DNA of 64,000 nt, from positions 1 to 64,000 of the forward strand of contig JAJZDZ010000006.1 in NCBI GenBank assembly GCA_021851325.1, read 5' to 3'. Positions 52,857 through 63,102 of this stretch are shown piece by piece. How positions within the stretch are numbered: the first letter of the stretch is position 1; each line of letters begins with the position of its first letter. Below the pieces are notes generated by a model, which was not told where the DNA came from, searched no databases, and was given only the letters and a program-made list of their open reading frames with translations. A program made the translations under genes and the position numbers. The stretch is from Pseudomonadota bacterium (lineage in GTDB: Bacteria; Pseudomonadota; Alphaproteobacteria; Micropepsales; Micropepsaceae).

Positions 52857-53750
52857 ATGGACTGGGACAAGCTGCGCATCTTTCACGCAGTCGCGTCCGC
52901 TGGGAGCTTTACCCATGCCGGACAAATGCTGACGCTGAGCCAGTCTGCAGTTAGCAGACAGATAAGTGCCCTTGAGGAAGATCTCTCAACGCCACTGTTC
53001 CAGCGCCATGCGCGCGGACTGACTTTGACGGACGAAGGCGAACTCCTCTACGGTGCGGTATCAGACGTCCTGTCACGATTGGCAACAGCTGAAGAAGCGC
53101 TCAAAAACGTACAGGCTGCACCGCGAGGTTCCATCAAGATTACGTCCAGCCACGGGATTGGTGCCTACTGGCTTGTCCCACGGCTTAAGCATTTTCTGCG
53201 CGAATATCCGGAACTTCAGGTTCATTTGTTGTTTGAAGATCGCGAACTTGATCTAGCCCAGCGTGAAGCAGATATCGCTCTGCGAATGCGAGCGCCCATT
53301 CAGGCCGATCTGATCCAGCGTAAACTCTTCACCATCCATTATCACCTGTACGCAACCGAAGAATACCTCGCTGAGTATGGCGAGCCTGCGTCGGTGGATG
53401 ATTTGGGCCGATACACCATTATTGCCTATGGCGAAACTGCGCCGTCCGAGTTGCGGGATATAAACTGGCTTTTGGCAACCGCGCGGCGCCTCGGTCCCGA
53501 TTACAGTGCTCGCATTGTTCGCATCAACAATCTGACAGGGATTCTGCATGCAACTGAAAGTGGTATCGGCATAGCGACCCTGCCAGACTACCTGGTTGCG
53601 ACCAGACCTCATCTAAAGCGCGTGCTGCCTGACATCGACGGTCCCAGCTTTGACTTGCATCTGGTTTACCCGGATGCCCTGCGTCAGTCGAAGCGGATCG
53701 CAGCATTTCGCGACTTCCTCGTGCGTGCAGCGAAGGAGTGGCGGTATTAG
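52857..53750 (+). CDS. LysR-family transcriptional regulator
   Basis: A 297-residue LysR protein. The N-terminal helix-turn-helix is LRIFHAVASAGSFTHAGQML, then LSQSAVSRQISALEEDLSTP, and residues about 90-295 form the periplasmic-binding-like effector domain. It lies 42 bp after trxB, a common alphaproteobacterial pairing, so a redox signal is possible. No cysteine pair like that of OxyR is obvious. The target is unknown. Confidence 0.92.
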   Translation: MDWDKLRIFHAVASAGSFTHAGQMLTLSQSAVSRQISALEEDLSTPLFQRHARGLTLTDEGELLYGAVSDVLSRLATAEEALKNVQAAPRGSIKITSSHGIGAYWLVPRLKHFLREYPELQVHLLFEDRELDLAQREADIALRMRAPIQADLIQRKLFTIHYHLYATEEYLAEYGEPASVDDLGRYTIIAYGETAPSELRDINWLLATARRLGPDYSARIVRINNLTGILHATESGIGIATLPDYLVATRPHLKRVLPDIDGPSFDLHLVYPDALRQSKRIAAFRDFLVRAAKEWRY

Positions 53751-54072
53751 TTGTCACATCGATAAGTGGGCCGTTTGCCGCGTGCCCCTTGGGCAGTCCA
53801 GGTCAGACCTCTCTTCCTGAAGATCCCCTCTTATTCGTCGTGCGGTTGCCTAAATGCTCGCAGGCAGCCTACGGATTCCCGTGCCTTAAAGGTATCTCAC
53901 TCGGCTTGGCAATCGCCGCCACAAGCCCTCAAGCAGGGCCTTCCACCTGACAGCGAAGCAAACTGGTTAGGATTTGATGCAATTCCGCGACACTGACTTT
54001 TACTGGACCTTAAGCCCAGGGCCGCCATCATCGTGCTCTGAGCATCGCGTACGGCACCGGAAAGGGTCCCTA
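53751..54072. other. Gene-free intergenic region
   Basis: About 320 bp with no supported gene between lysR and the ICMT-like gene. I see no clear terminator or promoter here. Confidence 0.4.
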
Positions 54073-54735
54073 ATGTCCGCAAGCAGTGTCCAACTCAGCC
54101 CAAATGCCGACACCGCCATCTCCTATCGGATGCTGACCCTCGACATTGTCGAACGGCTTATCGTCATCGGACTTTTCGTTCAGTTTGCCTGGCATGCCGC
54201 GAGCAATTTTGCACAAACCTCACAGGTGATCAGTTTGATGATGATCGTGAGTGAGGCGCTTCCGGTGGCGTTTGTCCTCTTTCGCCGTCCCTCGCAGATG
54301 CTTTCGGCGCACCCGCTTGACTGGTCTGTCGGCATCGCCGGTACAATGATGCCGTTACTGGTTCGACCAAGTGCAACGTCAAGCGCACTGATACCTGTGG
54401 TGGGATGCCTTCTCATCATGATCGCCGGCATTTATCTTGAGATCGCCGCAAAGCTCAGTCTTGGTCGCAGCTTTGGCATCATTGCTGCCAACCGCGGCGT
54501 ACGGACAAAGGGTCCCTACCGGTTTATTCGTCATCCGATGTATGCAGGCTACCTGCTAACTCACATCGGAATTCTTATGGCGATGCCTACCTGGCGTAAT
54601 GCCGCTCTTTATTCCATGACCCTGATATTTCAGCTTTGGCGAATGGAACGCGAGGAATGCGTGCTTAGACGCGACGCAGATTACTGTGCCTTCGCGCAGC
54701 GCGTTCCATATCGCCTCCTACCTGAACTTTTTTAG
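54073..54735 (+). CDS. ICMT/PEMT-like membrane methyltransferase
   Basis: A 220-residue membrane protein with about five helices. GPYRFIRHPMYAGYLLTHIG near residues 155-175 is the SAM-binding signature of isoprenylcysteine/phospholipid methyltransferase-like proteins, followed by ERECVLRRDADYCAFAQRVP-like helix. Bacteria lack prenyl-CaaX proteins in general, so the substrate is likely a lipid or small molecule. ATG 54073 has AAGGG upstream; the open frame before it lacks a clear start. It is convergent with msrP. Confidence 0.85.
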   Translation: MSASSVQLSPNADTAISYRMLTLDIVERLIVIGLFVQFAWHAASNFAQTSQVISLMMIVSEALPVAFVLFRRPSQMLSAHPLDWSVGIAGTMMPLLVRPSATSSALIPVVGCLLIMIAGIYLEIAAKLSLGRSFGIIAANRGVRTKGPYRFIRHPMYAGYLLTHIGILMAMPTWRNAALYSMTLIFQLWRMEREECVLRRDADYCAFAQRVPYRLLPELF

Positions 54736-54897
54736 CTTCCGATCCGGGTACTACACCTAGTGCGTTCGACCGTCTTTGATGCCAGGAATGCACGCATTTA
54801 CTCATACTGGTGCCATTTGCACCAGTCACAAAGGACAGTCACAGCCCTACGGCGCCACTGCCACACCGAACCCGGCAGCACACATCTGTTCCTTTGA

Positions 54898-55887
54898 TTA
54901 GCGGTATAGCTTGTCGCCAATATTCATGCCGGCATAGAGACTTGCTACCTCAGGTCCATACCCATTGAAAATCTTGGTGGGCACACGTTTATCTGTGCCC
55001 AATACACGCTCGGTCTCCTGGCTCCAGCGCGGGTGCGGAACCTTAGGATTGACGTTGGCCCAGAACCCGTATTCGTCAGGCCCAACTGTTTCCCAGAAAG
55101 TCTTCGGTTGCTCGGTCTGGAAGCGAAACCGGACAATGGCTTTCACGGACTTGAAGCCATATTTCCATGGCACTGCCAGTCGCAATGGAGCCCCCATCTG
55201 CTTGGGCAGGGGCTTGCCGTATATTCCGGTCACAAGGAACGTCAACTCATTCGCTGCTTCGGCCATTGTCAGGCCTTCGACATAAGGCCAGGGGTACCAT
55301 GGCTGATCTTGCCCGGGAGCGACGCTCGGCATCATGAATGTCTGCATCATCAGATATTTGGCCGACGAAAGCGGCTTCGCCAAGGCGAGAAGCGCGGTCA
55401 TGGGAAAGCCCGTCCACGGTACTACCATTGACCAGGCTTCCACACAGCGATGGCGGTAGACGCGCTCTTCGAGCGGCATCTTGAAGATCAGTTCGTCGGC
55501 ACCGATTTTGAATGGCTTCTCTACCAGACCTTCGACGGAAATCTCCCAGGGTCTAATTGGCAGTGCCTGCGCTTGCTGCCAGATATCTTTTGAGGTCCCA
55601 AACTCGTAGTAGTTGTTATAGGTTTCGGCAATCTGCGCATTGGTGATCGGCCGGTTGACCTTAAACGCCGCGTCACGCTTGGCTGGATAGAGCTTGAGGG
55701 TCGGGTTGGGCCCTGATTTGGCTGCCGGCTTTGAAGCCACCGCACTCTTGGAACCACAGGCAGCCAGAGGAAGCGCAAGCGCAAGCGCACTCGCCCCGGT
55801 GACAAGTTGGCGACGGTTGAAAAAAACGTCCTCAGGTGTTGCCGCCCCTTCAGGCAACTCCCAGCGCTTCTGTTTGCGGATAAGCAT
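54898..55887 (-). CDS. msrP: MsrP, periplasmic methionine sulfoxide reductase catalytic subunit
   Basis: A 329-residue molybdopterin oxidoreductase of the sulfite-oxidase fold. FFNRRQLVTGASALALALPL is a twin-arginine signal and LAAC at 41-44 is also a lipobox, so it may be lipid-anchored. The Mo cysteine is C148 in VYRHRCVEAWSMVVPW. LRLAVPWKYGFKSVKAIVRF is the dimer/substrate region. It repairs oxidised methionine in envelope proteins with electrons from MsrQ. ATG 55887 has GGGAGG upstream. MsrQ is encoded separately at 50162-51034. Confidence 0.95.
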   Translation of the reverse strand: MLIRKQKRWELPEGAATPEDVFFNRRQLVTGASALALALPLAACGSKSAVASKPAAKSGPNPTLKLYPAKRDAAFKVNRPITNAQIAETYNNYYEFGTSKDIWQQAQALPIRPWEISVEGLVEKPFKIGADELIFKMPLEERVYRHRCVEAWSMVVPWTGFPMTALLALAKPLSSAKYLMMQTFMMPSVAPGQDQPWYPWPYVEGLTMAEAANELTFLVTGIYGKPLPKQMGAPLRLAVPWKYGFKSVKAIVRFRFQTEQPKTFWETVGPDEYGFWANVNPKVPHPRWSQETERVLGTDKRVPTKIFNGYGPEVASLYAGMNIGDKLYR

Positions 55888-56477
55888 CTTGCCTCCCTGT
55901 CTGGCCACACTTTGACACCACCGGTCCGCGTCGCTTCGGGGCACACGCAGTGGGGTTATACTCTCCTACGTTGAGCGGATCGGATCAGATTGATCAAGCC
56001 GATCACAAAGCACCTTGCGGGTAGTTGCATGCGGAGTTGTCAGGCCCAATAACGGCGGAGCCAGATCAGGCTTATGCCTCAGGCCCGCGGTAGATACCAT
56101 GCGCAGCCCGGCTGTCGAATGACGCCGGGGTACCGCACGGGCGACAGCCCGCGAATCACGCTTCCCGCATCTGTTGTCACGTCCCCGAGCGGCGGTTCAG
56201 GGTTGGGAAAAACGTACCTCCTCCACGTGCAGGCGGCAATACGTTGGAATGATTCCAGACAAGATAATTTTGCAAGGATCAAGGCAGACTTGATCCCAAG
56301 CAAAACGCTGCGGCTACCTCGTAAACCATAGCCGCAACGCCAGGACATTACAGCTTCGTCATGCTGTGCGCGTAAACCGGCCGATGGGAGAATCAGCCTT
56401 CTCATGAAAGAGCTGCGGCCGCCCAGAGTCTGACGTGGCAGTGTGCAGGCGGCCGCCCCGCAGCCGCCTGTTGCTGT
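55888..56477. other. Gene-free region with a hairpin
   Basis: About 590 bp between the msrP start and the EF-G-like stop without a supported gene. It contains a hairpin, TGCGGCTA (56309-56316) with TAGCCGCA (56329-56336), an 8-bp perfect stem with a 12-base loop. A small RNA cannot be excluded. I see no tRNA. Confidence 0.4.
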
Positions 56478-58526
56478 TCATGCCGCCTTCTGGTGCTGGG
56501 CAACAACGTGCTCAGCAAGTCTTCCGGACAGTTCAGCCAGATGATCGAATTCAACCTCGAAGCTGCCGACGCCTTGGGTCAGCGACCGCAGGTCAATGAT
56601 CAGATCCGTTAGTTCTGCCATCGGCAACTGGGCCAGCACTGTATCCCAGCCGCGCCAGCCAGCGCGGGCATCGTATCCCATAAGCTGGCCACGCCTGGCC
56701 GACACCACGCCATTGACCTTTGCCGTCGCATCGCTGGGGACATGTATTTGCACGCGCATGATCGGTTCAAGGAGCACGGGAGCACACTCCGGCATGCCTT
56801 CTTGCATTGCGATCCGAGCCGCACTTTGAAATGCAGCATCGGATGAATCCACCGAGTGGTAGGAGCCATCGGTCAGTGTCACCGCAATATCAACGACCGG
56901 AAAGCCAAGTGGTCCACATTTGAGGTACTCCGTAACCCCCTTTTCGACCGAAGGAATCCACTGCTTCGGTACAACGCCCCCGGTGATGCGATCTGTAAAT
57001 ATGAATCCGGAGCCGCGCGGAAGAGGCTCAATGTCGAGCACCACATCGCCAAACTGTCCGTGCCCTCCCGTCTGGCGCTTATACCGACCACGCTTGGTTG
57101 TGGCATTACGGATCGTCTCCTTGTAGGGAACCCGCGGCGCATGCGTGTTGAGCTTGAGACCGTATTTTCCAACGAGCTTCTCGGTTGCCACCTTTAGATG
57201 GATATCTCCCTGTCCGCACAGGGTCATCTCGTTAAGTTCAGGATTCTGCTCCAGAATTAGTGACGGATCCTCCTCATGGAGCTTGGCTATCGCCGCCGTC
57301 AGCTTGACCTCATCCTTGCGATCGGCAACTTCGATACCCAGACGGTAGACAGGCGAGAGATGCTCAATTTGCATCTTGGGAAGAGGCAGATCTTTTGCCT
57401 CCGCGAGGAGATCACCAGTCAATACACCCTCGAGCCGTCCCAGTCCCACACATTCACCGGCGCGCGCTTCAGATATCTTGCTGACCTCGGCACCCCGTAA
57501 TGAGAATACCCCCCCCACACGCACGTCACTTCCGGTTTGCGTATGCAAAACTGCGCCATCCTTGAGCGTACCACCGAAGACCCTGCCCAGGCTCATCTTG
57601 CCTCCCTGGGTCGAATGATAGGTCTTGAGAATCTGCACTATTGCGCCCTTGCCCAGCTGCAAGCCCAGGCGGGCTGCCGTCACCTCCGCTCCCGGTGTTT
57701 CATGCCGGAGGGCTTTCAGCAACCGATGAATCCCGTTGTCATTCTCGGCGGAGCCGATCAGTACTGGAACGAGGTCTCCATTACCAAGCTCCTTGGCCAA
57801 ATCGGCGAATACTTCGGAAGGCTGCGGTGTCATGTCGCTGAGCAACTCTTCCATAAGGTGCTCATCAAAATCAGCCAATTTTTCAAGCATTGCAAAACGG
57901 GCTTCAACTTCTCGCGCCTTGGTTTTACCATCCATCGCGATTGCCTCGCTCGGCGCGTGCTGGTGATAGACATAGGCCCGTTCCAGCGCCAGATCTACAA
58001 AGCCAACCACTGCTCCATCCTCCCAAATCGGGATTTGACGTAGCAAAAGTGGCTTGTCCGATGCCTCCTGCAGGAAAGCAAGAAGCTCACGCAAGCTGCC
58101 AGACGCTTTGTCTATTTTGTTGACGAACAGAAAGTGGGGGATCCCCAGTTCCTCCAGCCGCTTCAAATACGGCTTCAGCATCATCAACTTTTCCGACTGT
58201 GGCTCGCAGACAACCACGGCCGCATCGGCTCCTGTAAGCACCCCAAGGGTGTCCGCCAGCAGTTCAATGGAGCCCGGGCAATCCAGCAGGGTAAACTTCT
58301 CACCCAGATAGTCGAAAGTTGCGCAATTGACGTCGACGCTCATCTGCCGAGACCGCGCCTCAGGGCCAAAATCGCCAACGCTGCTGCCGCCGGTGACAGA
58401 GCCCTTTCGTCCGATCGCCCCCGCAGCGAACAGCATAGCTTCTAAAAGGCTTGTCTTGCCTGAACCGTAGGGTCCGACCAAGGCCACTGTGCGTGGCCCA
58501 TTACCTCCATTCCTCTTGGACATGTG
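56478..58526 (-). CDS. EF-G-like GTPase (FusA2-type paralogue)
   Basis: A 682-residue translational GTPase. G1 is GPYGSGKT at 17-24, G3 is DCPGS at 81-85 and G4 is NKID at 135-138; the EF-G domains III-V follow, with TKRGRYKRQTGGHGQFGDVV in domain IV. In EF-G proper the switch-II motif is DTPGH, whose histidine drives GTP hydrolysis on the ribosome. Here it is serine (S85), a trait of the alphaproteobacterial EF-G-like group. It may therefore be a slow or specialised GTPase. ATG 58526 is used. It is not next to ribosomal genes. Confidence 0.9.
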   Translation of the reverse strand, partial: HMSKRNGGNGPRTVALVGPYGSGKTSLLEAMLFAAGAIGRKGSVTGGSSVGDFGPEARSRQMSVDVNCATFDYLGEKFTLLDCPGSIELLADTLGVLTGADAAVVVCEPQSEKLMMLKPYLKRLEELGIPHFLFVNKIDKASGSLRELLAFLQEASDKPLLLRQIPIWEDGAVVGFVDLALERAYVYHQHAPSEAIAMDGKTKAREVEARFAMLEKLADFDEHLMEELLSDMTPQPSEVFADLAKELGNGDLVPVLIGSAENDNGIHRLLKALRHETPGAEVTAARLGLQLGKGAIVQILKTYHSTQGGKMSLGRVFGGTLKDGAVLHTQTGSDVRVGGVFSLRGAEVSKISEARAGECVGLGRLEGVLTGDLLAEAKDLPLPKMQIEHLSPVYRLGIEVADRKDEVKLTAAIAKLHEEDPSLILEQNPELNEMTLCGQGDIHLKVATEKLVGKYGLKLNTHAPRVPYKETIRNATTKRGRYKRQTGGHGQFGDVVLDIEPLPRGSGFIFTDRITGGVVPKQWIPSVEKGVTEYLKCGPLGFPVVDIAVTLTDGSYHSVDSSDAAFQSAARIAMQEGMPECAPVLLEPIMRVQIHVPSDATAKVNGVVSARRGQLMGYDARAGWRGWDTVLAQLPMAELTDLIIDLRSLTQGVGSFEVEFDHLAELSGRLAEHVVAQHQKAA

Positions 58527-58950
58527 CGCCTCACTTGTCCGGAGCTTAGATCCGGACCGAGGCGCGGCGGGCGCATTCCCCAATCATAGGGTCGCGTCAC
58601 GCGCCCCGCAGCCAGAATGCTCGCGCTGAATGAAGCTGCCAGCAAGCAAAATCATGTGCTGGTCGGTCGAAACTTGCGCGGTCCTGCGAGTGCGAGGCAA
58701 TCCGATACCCGCCTTGCACGGCAACCGCGTCACAGTGCGGATGGTTGTCCAGTCTTTGCGCCCCCTGATACCGTGGGACTACTCGTAAGCCGTAGGCGAC
58801 CGGGCAGACAAAATGGGAATGCTTGCCCTTACGCACCCCCCTCAACGCGTGCAGCGTCCTTGGATTTATGGCATTATTCTTCATGCCTAAGGATTTCATC
58901 GATATATCTGGCTGTCTAATCCGGAGCGGAGCAAAGCTGCGTCATCCGTG
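58527..58950. other. Gene-free region before GH84
   Basis: About 420 bp between the divergent EF-G-like and GH84 genes, with no recognisable gene. It should hold promoters for both. Nothing further could be assigned. Confidence 0.4.
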
Positions 58951-60039
58951 ATGTTCCATGAGAACAAGATCCATTCGCGGACAAGAGCCATGCTGGGCGT
59001 CATTGAAGGCTTTTACGGAAGACCTTGGACGATGTGCAGTCGCCGACGCACAATTGCCGCCCTGCATCCCCACGGCTACGGCTTTTACATTTATGCCCCC
59101 AAAGCCGACAGTTACCTGAGAAGGGAATGGCGCACCCCCTACCCCGAGCGCGATTTCGGGGCATTGGCCAGTCTGGCGGAATACTGCCAGAGCCTGGGCG
59201 TGAGCTTTGGGCTTGGATTTAGCCCCTATGCGCTTTTTCGTAATTTTGATCAGGAGGCACGCGGCGCGCTGGCTGTAAAGCTTGCCCAGCTCCGTGCGCT
59301 GGAGCCCGATCTCTTTGCTATTCTGTTTGATGACATGCCAGGAAACATGCCGCAGCTGGCAGAGGCGCAATTGGCGATCACGGACGCCATCGGGCAGCAG
59401 CTACCCGGAACCAAACTGGCCTTTTGCCCCACCTATTATAGCGATGATCCAGTCCTTGACCGCGCCTTCGGACGCCGCCCGGCTGATTATCTCGACACTA
59501 TCGGTCGGCAGCTGGATCCATCCGTGGCGATTTTTTGGACCGGTCCGGAAATCTGCTCCCACGAGCTTTCACCTGGACACGTCGATCGCATTTCTGAGCA
59601 TTTGCGGCGCAAACCCTTCCTTTGGGATAACTACCCTGTAAATGACGGTCCGCGCATGAGCCGTTACCTGCATATTCGCGCCGTAACCGGCCGCACCGCG
59701 ACGGCCACAGCGCAGCTCGAAGGGCACGCTGTTAATCCCTCGCTTCAACCAACCTTGACGCAAATTCCGGCTATCACGCTGGCAATGGCCTACCGTGATG
59801 GCGCCAAGTATGATTATGGCCGGGCATTTCGCGAAGCTGCAACTGCTGTATGCGGCCCTCAGCTGGCTGACTACCTTTCTGAGGATCTCAGCCTCCTGAA
59901 TGACGTCGGCTTAGAGAGGCTGAGTAGCGTGGAAACAGAACGACTGCGGGCCCGCTATGGCGGTATCGATCACGACGCTGCGCGGGAAGTACTCGGCTTT
60001 CTCAATCGTGAGTATCACTTTGAGGGCGACATGAGCTGA
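58951..60039 (+). CDS. GH84-like beta-N-acetylglucosaminidase, single domain
   Basis: A 362-residue TIM-barrel of the NAGidase/GH84 family. MLGVIEGFYGRPW is the family start motif and AILFDDMPGN carries the two catalytic aspartates (about D127 and D128), as expected for substrate-assisted hydrolysis of terminal beta-GlcNAc. KPFLWDNYPVNDGPRM is the conserved sugar-binding loop. There is no signal peptide and no extra domain, so it looks cytoplasmic. An alternative start is ATG 58990. It lies alone between EF-G-like and aspartate aminotransferase genes; substrate is unknown (O-GlcNAc protein, cell-wall or other glycan). Confidence 0.88.
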   Translation: MFHENKIHSRTRAMLGVIEGFYGRPWTMCSRRRTIAALHPHGYGFYIYAPKADSYLRREWRTPYPERDFGALASLAEYCQSLGVSFGLGFSPYALFRNFDQEARGALAVKLAQLRALEPDLFAILFDDMPGNMPQLAEAQLAITDAIGQQLPGTKLAFCPTYYSDDPVLDRAFGRRPADYLDTIGRQLDPSVAIFWTGPEICSHELSPGHVDRISEHLRRKPFLWDNYPVNDGPRMSRYLHIRAVTGRTATATAQLEGHAVNPSLQPTLTQIPAITLAMAYRDGAKYDYGRAFREAATAVCGPQLADYLSEDLSLLNDVGLERLSSVETERLRARYGGIDHDAAREVLGFLNREYHFEGDMS

Positions 60040-60211
60040 GACTTTGGCAGGACGATGGTCCTGGCTCGCTCCTGCATCACAGGGTGTGACATTGCACGGT
60101 CAAAGTCCCACCCATATCTGCCGGGCACTCCGGCCGAGAAACCGGAGGGCCACGCTCTTCGACCACGACAGATCCCCGCCGGACCGTCGTGCATTACGCT
60201 TTGAGTGCTCG

Positions 60212-61528
<1,317 letters not shown>

Positions 61529-61594
61529 TTACTGTTCGTCAACCTCGCGGTGCGACCCTGTCACTTTCGCCATCCCGTATCCCGGGGAGGAACC

Positions 61595-62038
61595 ATGCGG
61601 GCCATCGTCAGCATCGTAGTTGCGGGGATCGCGCTTGGCCTGTCGGCGTGCTCACCCGCCAAGCCGCCCGTGGGACGCTGGGAGGGAAGCTTCCAGTCAC
61701 CCGACACGATGATCGTGGCCCGCCTTAAGATTGAGAAGAATGGGGCGATCTTTCTGAGCGCTCCAGACGCGCTCAATGTCAGTACCGATCCAGATCAGCG
61801 CGCCATAATTCGTGCCCGCCTTGCCCAGGATCTGGTCTCCAGCTGGCCTCTGGTGCAGCCCCGACAGATGCACTTTAACGGCCACATATTTCGTTACCCC
61901 GGCCGTGTAGCGCCACAAATGAAGTGGGACGCCTCCACCAAGACCATGACCGTAATCGTATACCCAGGCACCCTCCCTGAAGTAGACATTCCCATGCACC
62001 CGGTAACCAGTTTCAGCTCCGACCCATGGCAGAACTAG
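61595..62038 (+). CDS. Small putative lipoprotein, unknown function
   Basis: A 147-residue protein with a lipoprotein signal (VAGIALGLSACSPAKPP, lipid cysteine at about 19) and a compact beta-rich mature part beginning VGRWEGSFQSPDTMIVARLK. GGGGAGG is just upstream of ATG 61595. The pattern of short strands suggests a lipocalin-like or beta-sandwich fold but no family was recognised. It is on the plus strand before a TPR gene. Confidence 0.75.
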   Translation: MRAIVSIVVAGIALGLSACSPAKPPVGRWEGSFQSPDTMIVARLKIEKNGAIFLSAPDALNVSTDPDQRAIIRARLAQDLVSSWPLVQPRQMHFNGHIFRYPGRVAPQMKWDASTKTMTVIVYPGTLPEVDIPMHPVTSFSSDPWQN

Positions 62039-62148
62039 CGACGTTCACGAAAACGCGATAGGTCTCACGCGGTCGTGACAGCCCCGCCCGTAGACGGCCG
62101 AAGCATACAGTCGCAACATCGGGTTTGCGTTTCACGTGGGAGAGTTTC

Positions 62149-62772
62149 ATGGCAACGCCTTACGTGCTCACCTTCAAGCGCAGGTTTGCGGACAATATCG
62201 GACCCTTTCTTGCAAGTGCATTTGGCATCTTGATTGCAATAGCCGCGGGGACGGCACCCGCCCAGGCGGCGATTACGGTAATGGGCAGCGGCCTGGCCCA
62301 GAGCTGCTATAAAGCGGCCGAATTTGGTGGCGACGTACGGGACGGAATCAACACCTGTACCCTTGCTCTCAATCAGGAGCCACTTAACGTCCACGATCGT
62401 GCGTCCACCTATGTCAATCGCGGTATCCTTCGAGCGCCGTCAAATCCAAAAGGCGCGCTGACGGACTACAACGAAGGCATCGCCCTCGACCCCAATCTGG
62501 CAGAGGCCTATGTGGACCGGGGAGCGGCGCTGCTCTCACTCAAGCGCTACCATGCCGCCCTCGTGGCTATCGACAAGGGTCTTGCACTCCACGTCAACAG
62601 GCCGCAGATCGCCTATTATGACCGTGCGGTGGCCCACGAGAGCCTCGGTGACATCCGAAGCGCCTATTTCGACTACCAGCATGCGGTAGCCCTGTCGCCC
62701 AACTTTACCCTCGCAAAGCAGCAGCTTACCCGCTTCAAGGTGATCCGGGAGCCGGCCACCCACAACAGCTAG
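62149..62772 (+). CDS. Exported TPR protein
   Basis: A 207-residue protein with an N-terminal signal (IGPFLASAFGILIAIAAGTA, cleavage after AQA near 41) and three or four TPR repeats (YVNRGILRAPSNPKGALTDY, YVDRGAALLSLKRYHAALVA, YYDRAVAHESLGDIRSAYFD). It probably binds protein partners in the periplasm. ATG 62149 has GGGAGAG upstream. A strong terminator follows at 62877. Confidence 0.82.
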   Translation: MATPYVLTFKRRFADNIGPFLASAFGILIAIAAGTAPAQAAITVMGSGLAQSCYKAAEFGGDVRDGINTCTLALNQEPLNVHDRASTYVNRGILRAPSNPKGALTDYNEGIALDPNLAEAYVDRGAALLSLKRYHAALVAIDKGLALHVNRPQIAYYDRAVAHESLGDIRSAYFDYQHAVALSPNFTLAKQQLTRFKVIREPATHNS

Positions 62773-62828
62773 TCAAGCGCCCAGCAGGCCGGCCTGACCC
62801 TGCGCCAGGCGACAGATGGTTACCATTC

Positions 62829-62865
62829 GGGGCAGAGCATGACCTTTTGAGGTCGGCTCTGCCCC
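62829..62865. other. Ten-bp hairpin with inner stem
   Basis: GGGGCAGAGC (62829-62838) pairs perfectly with GCTCTGCCCC (62856-62865), and GACCT/AGGTC extends the stem inside. No T-tract follows. It may be a processing or stability element or the first of two tandem terminators. Confidence 0.55.
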
Positions 62866-62876
62866 CTTATCTTGGA

Positions 62877-62899
62877 GGTGGTCGCTCGACCACCTTTTT
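62877..62899 (+). terminator. Intrinsic terminator after the TPR gene
   Basis: GGTGGTCG (62877-62884) and CGACCACC (62887-62894) form a perfect 8-bp GC-rich stem with a two-base loop, followed by TTTTT (62895-62899). It lies 105 bases after the TPR stop and ends the transcript of the plus-strand lipoprotein/TPR genes. Confidence 0.85.
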
Positions 62900-63102
62900 C
62901 GTGGCCTCAGAAGCACAGCCAATGCCAAACCGCCGTCTGCGCCTTGATCCTAATCCATATATTTCCCATCTGGCGGGGTACGACTGCACACCGAGGTCGG
63001 CTGGGCCTTCCGGACATGGTGGACCCTTGCGTTCAGGGATCGAGCGTTTATGAAGGGGCCGCAGCCGCCAGTGGGCCTATTTCTGTCTAGCGAGTATTTC
63101 GA

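Larger units (their letters stand above)
62773..63102. other. Intergenic region with two hairpins
   Basis: This 330-bp stretch holds two hairpins, one an intrinsic terminator, and the promoter region of the NodT-like gene. No other gene was seen. Confidence 0.5.
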
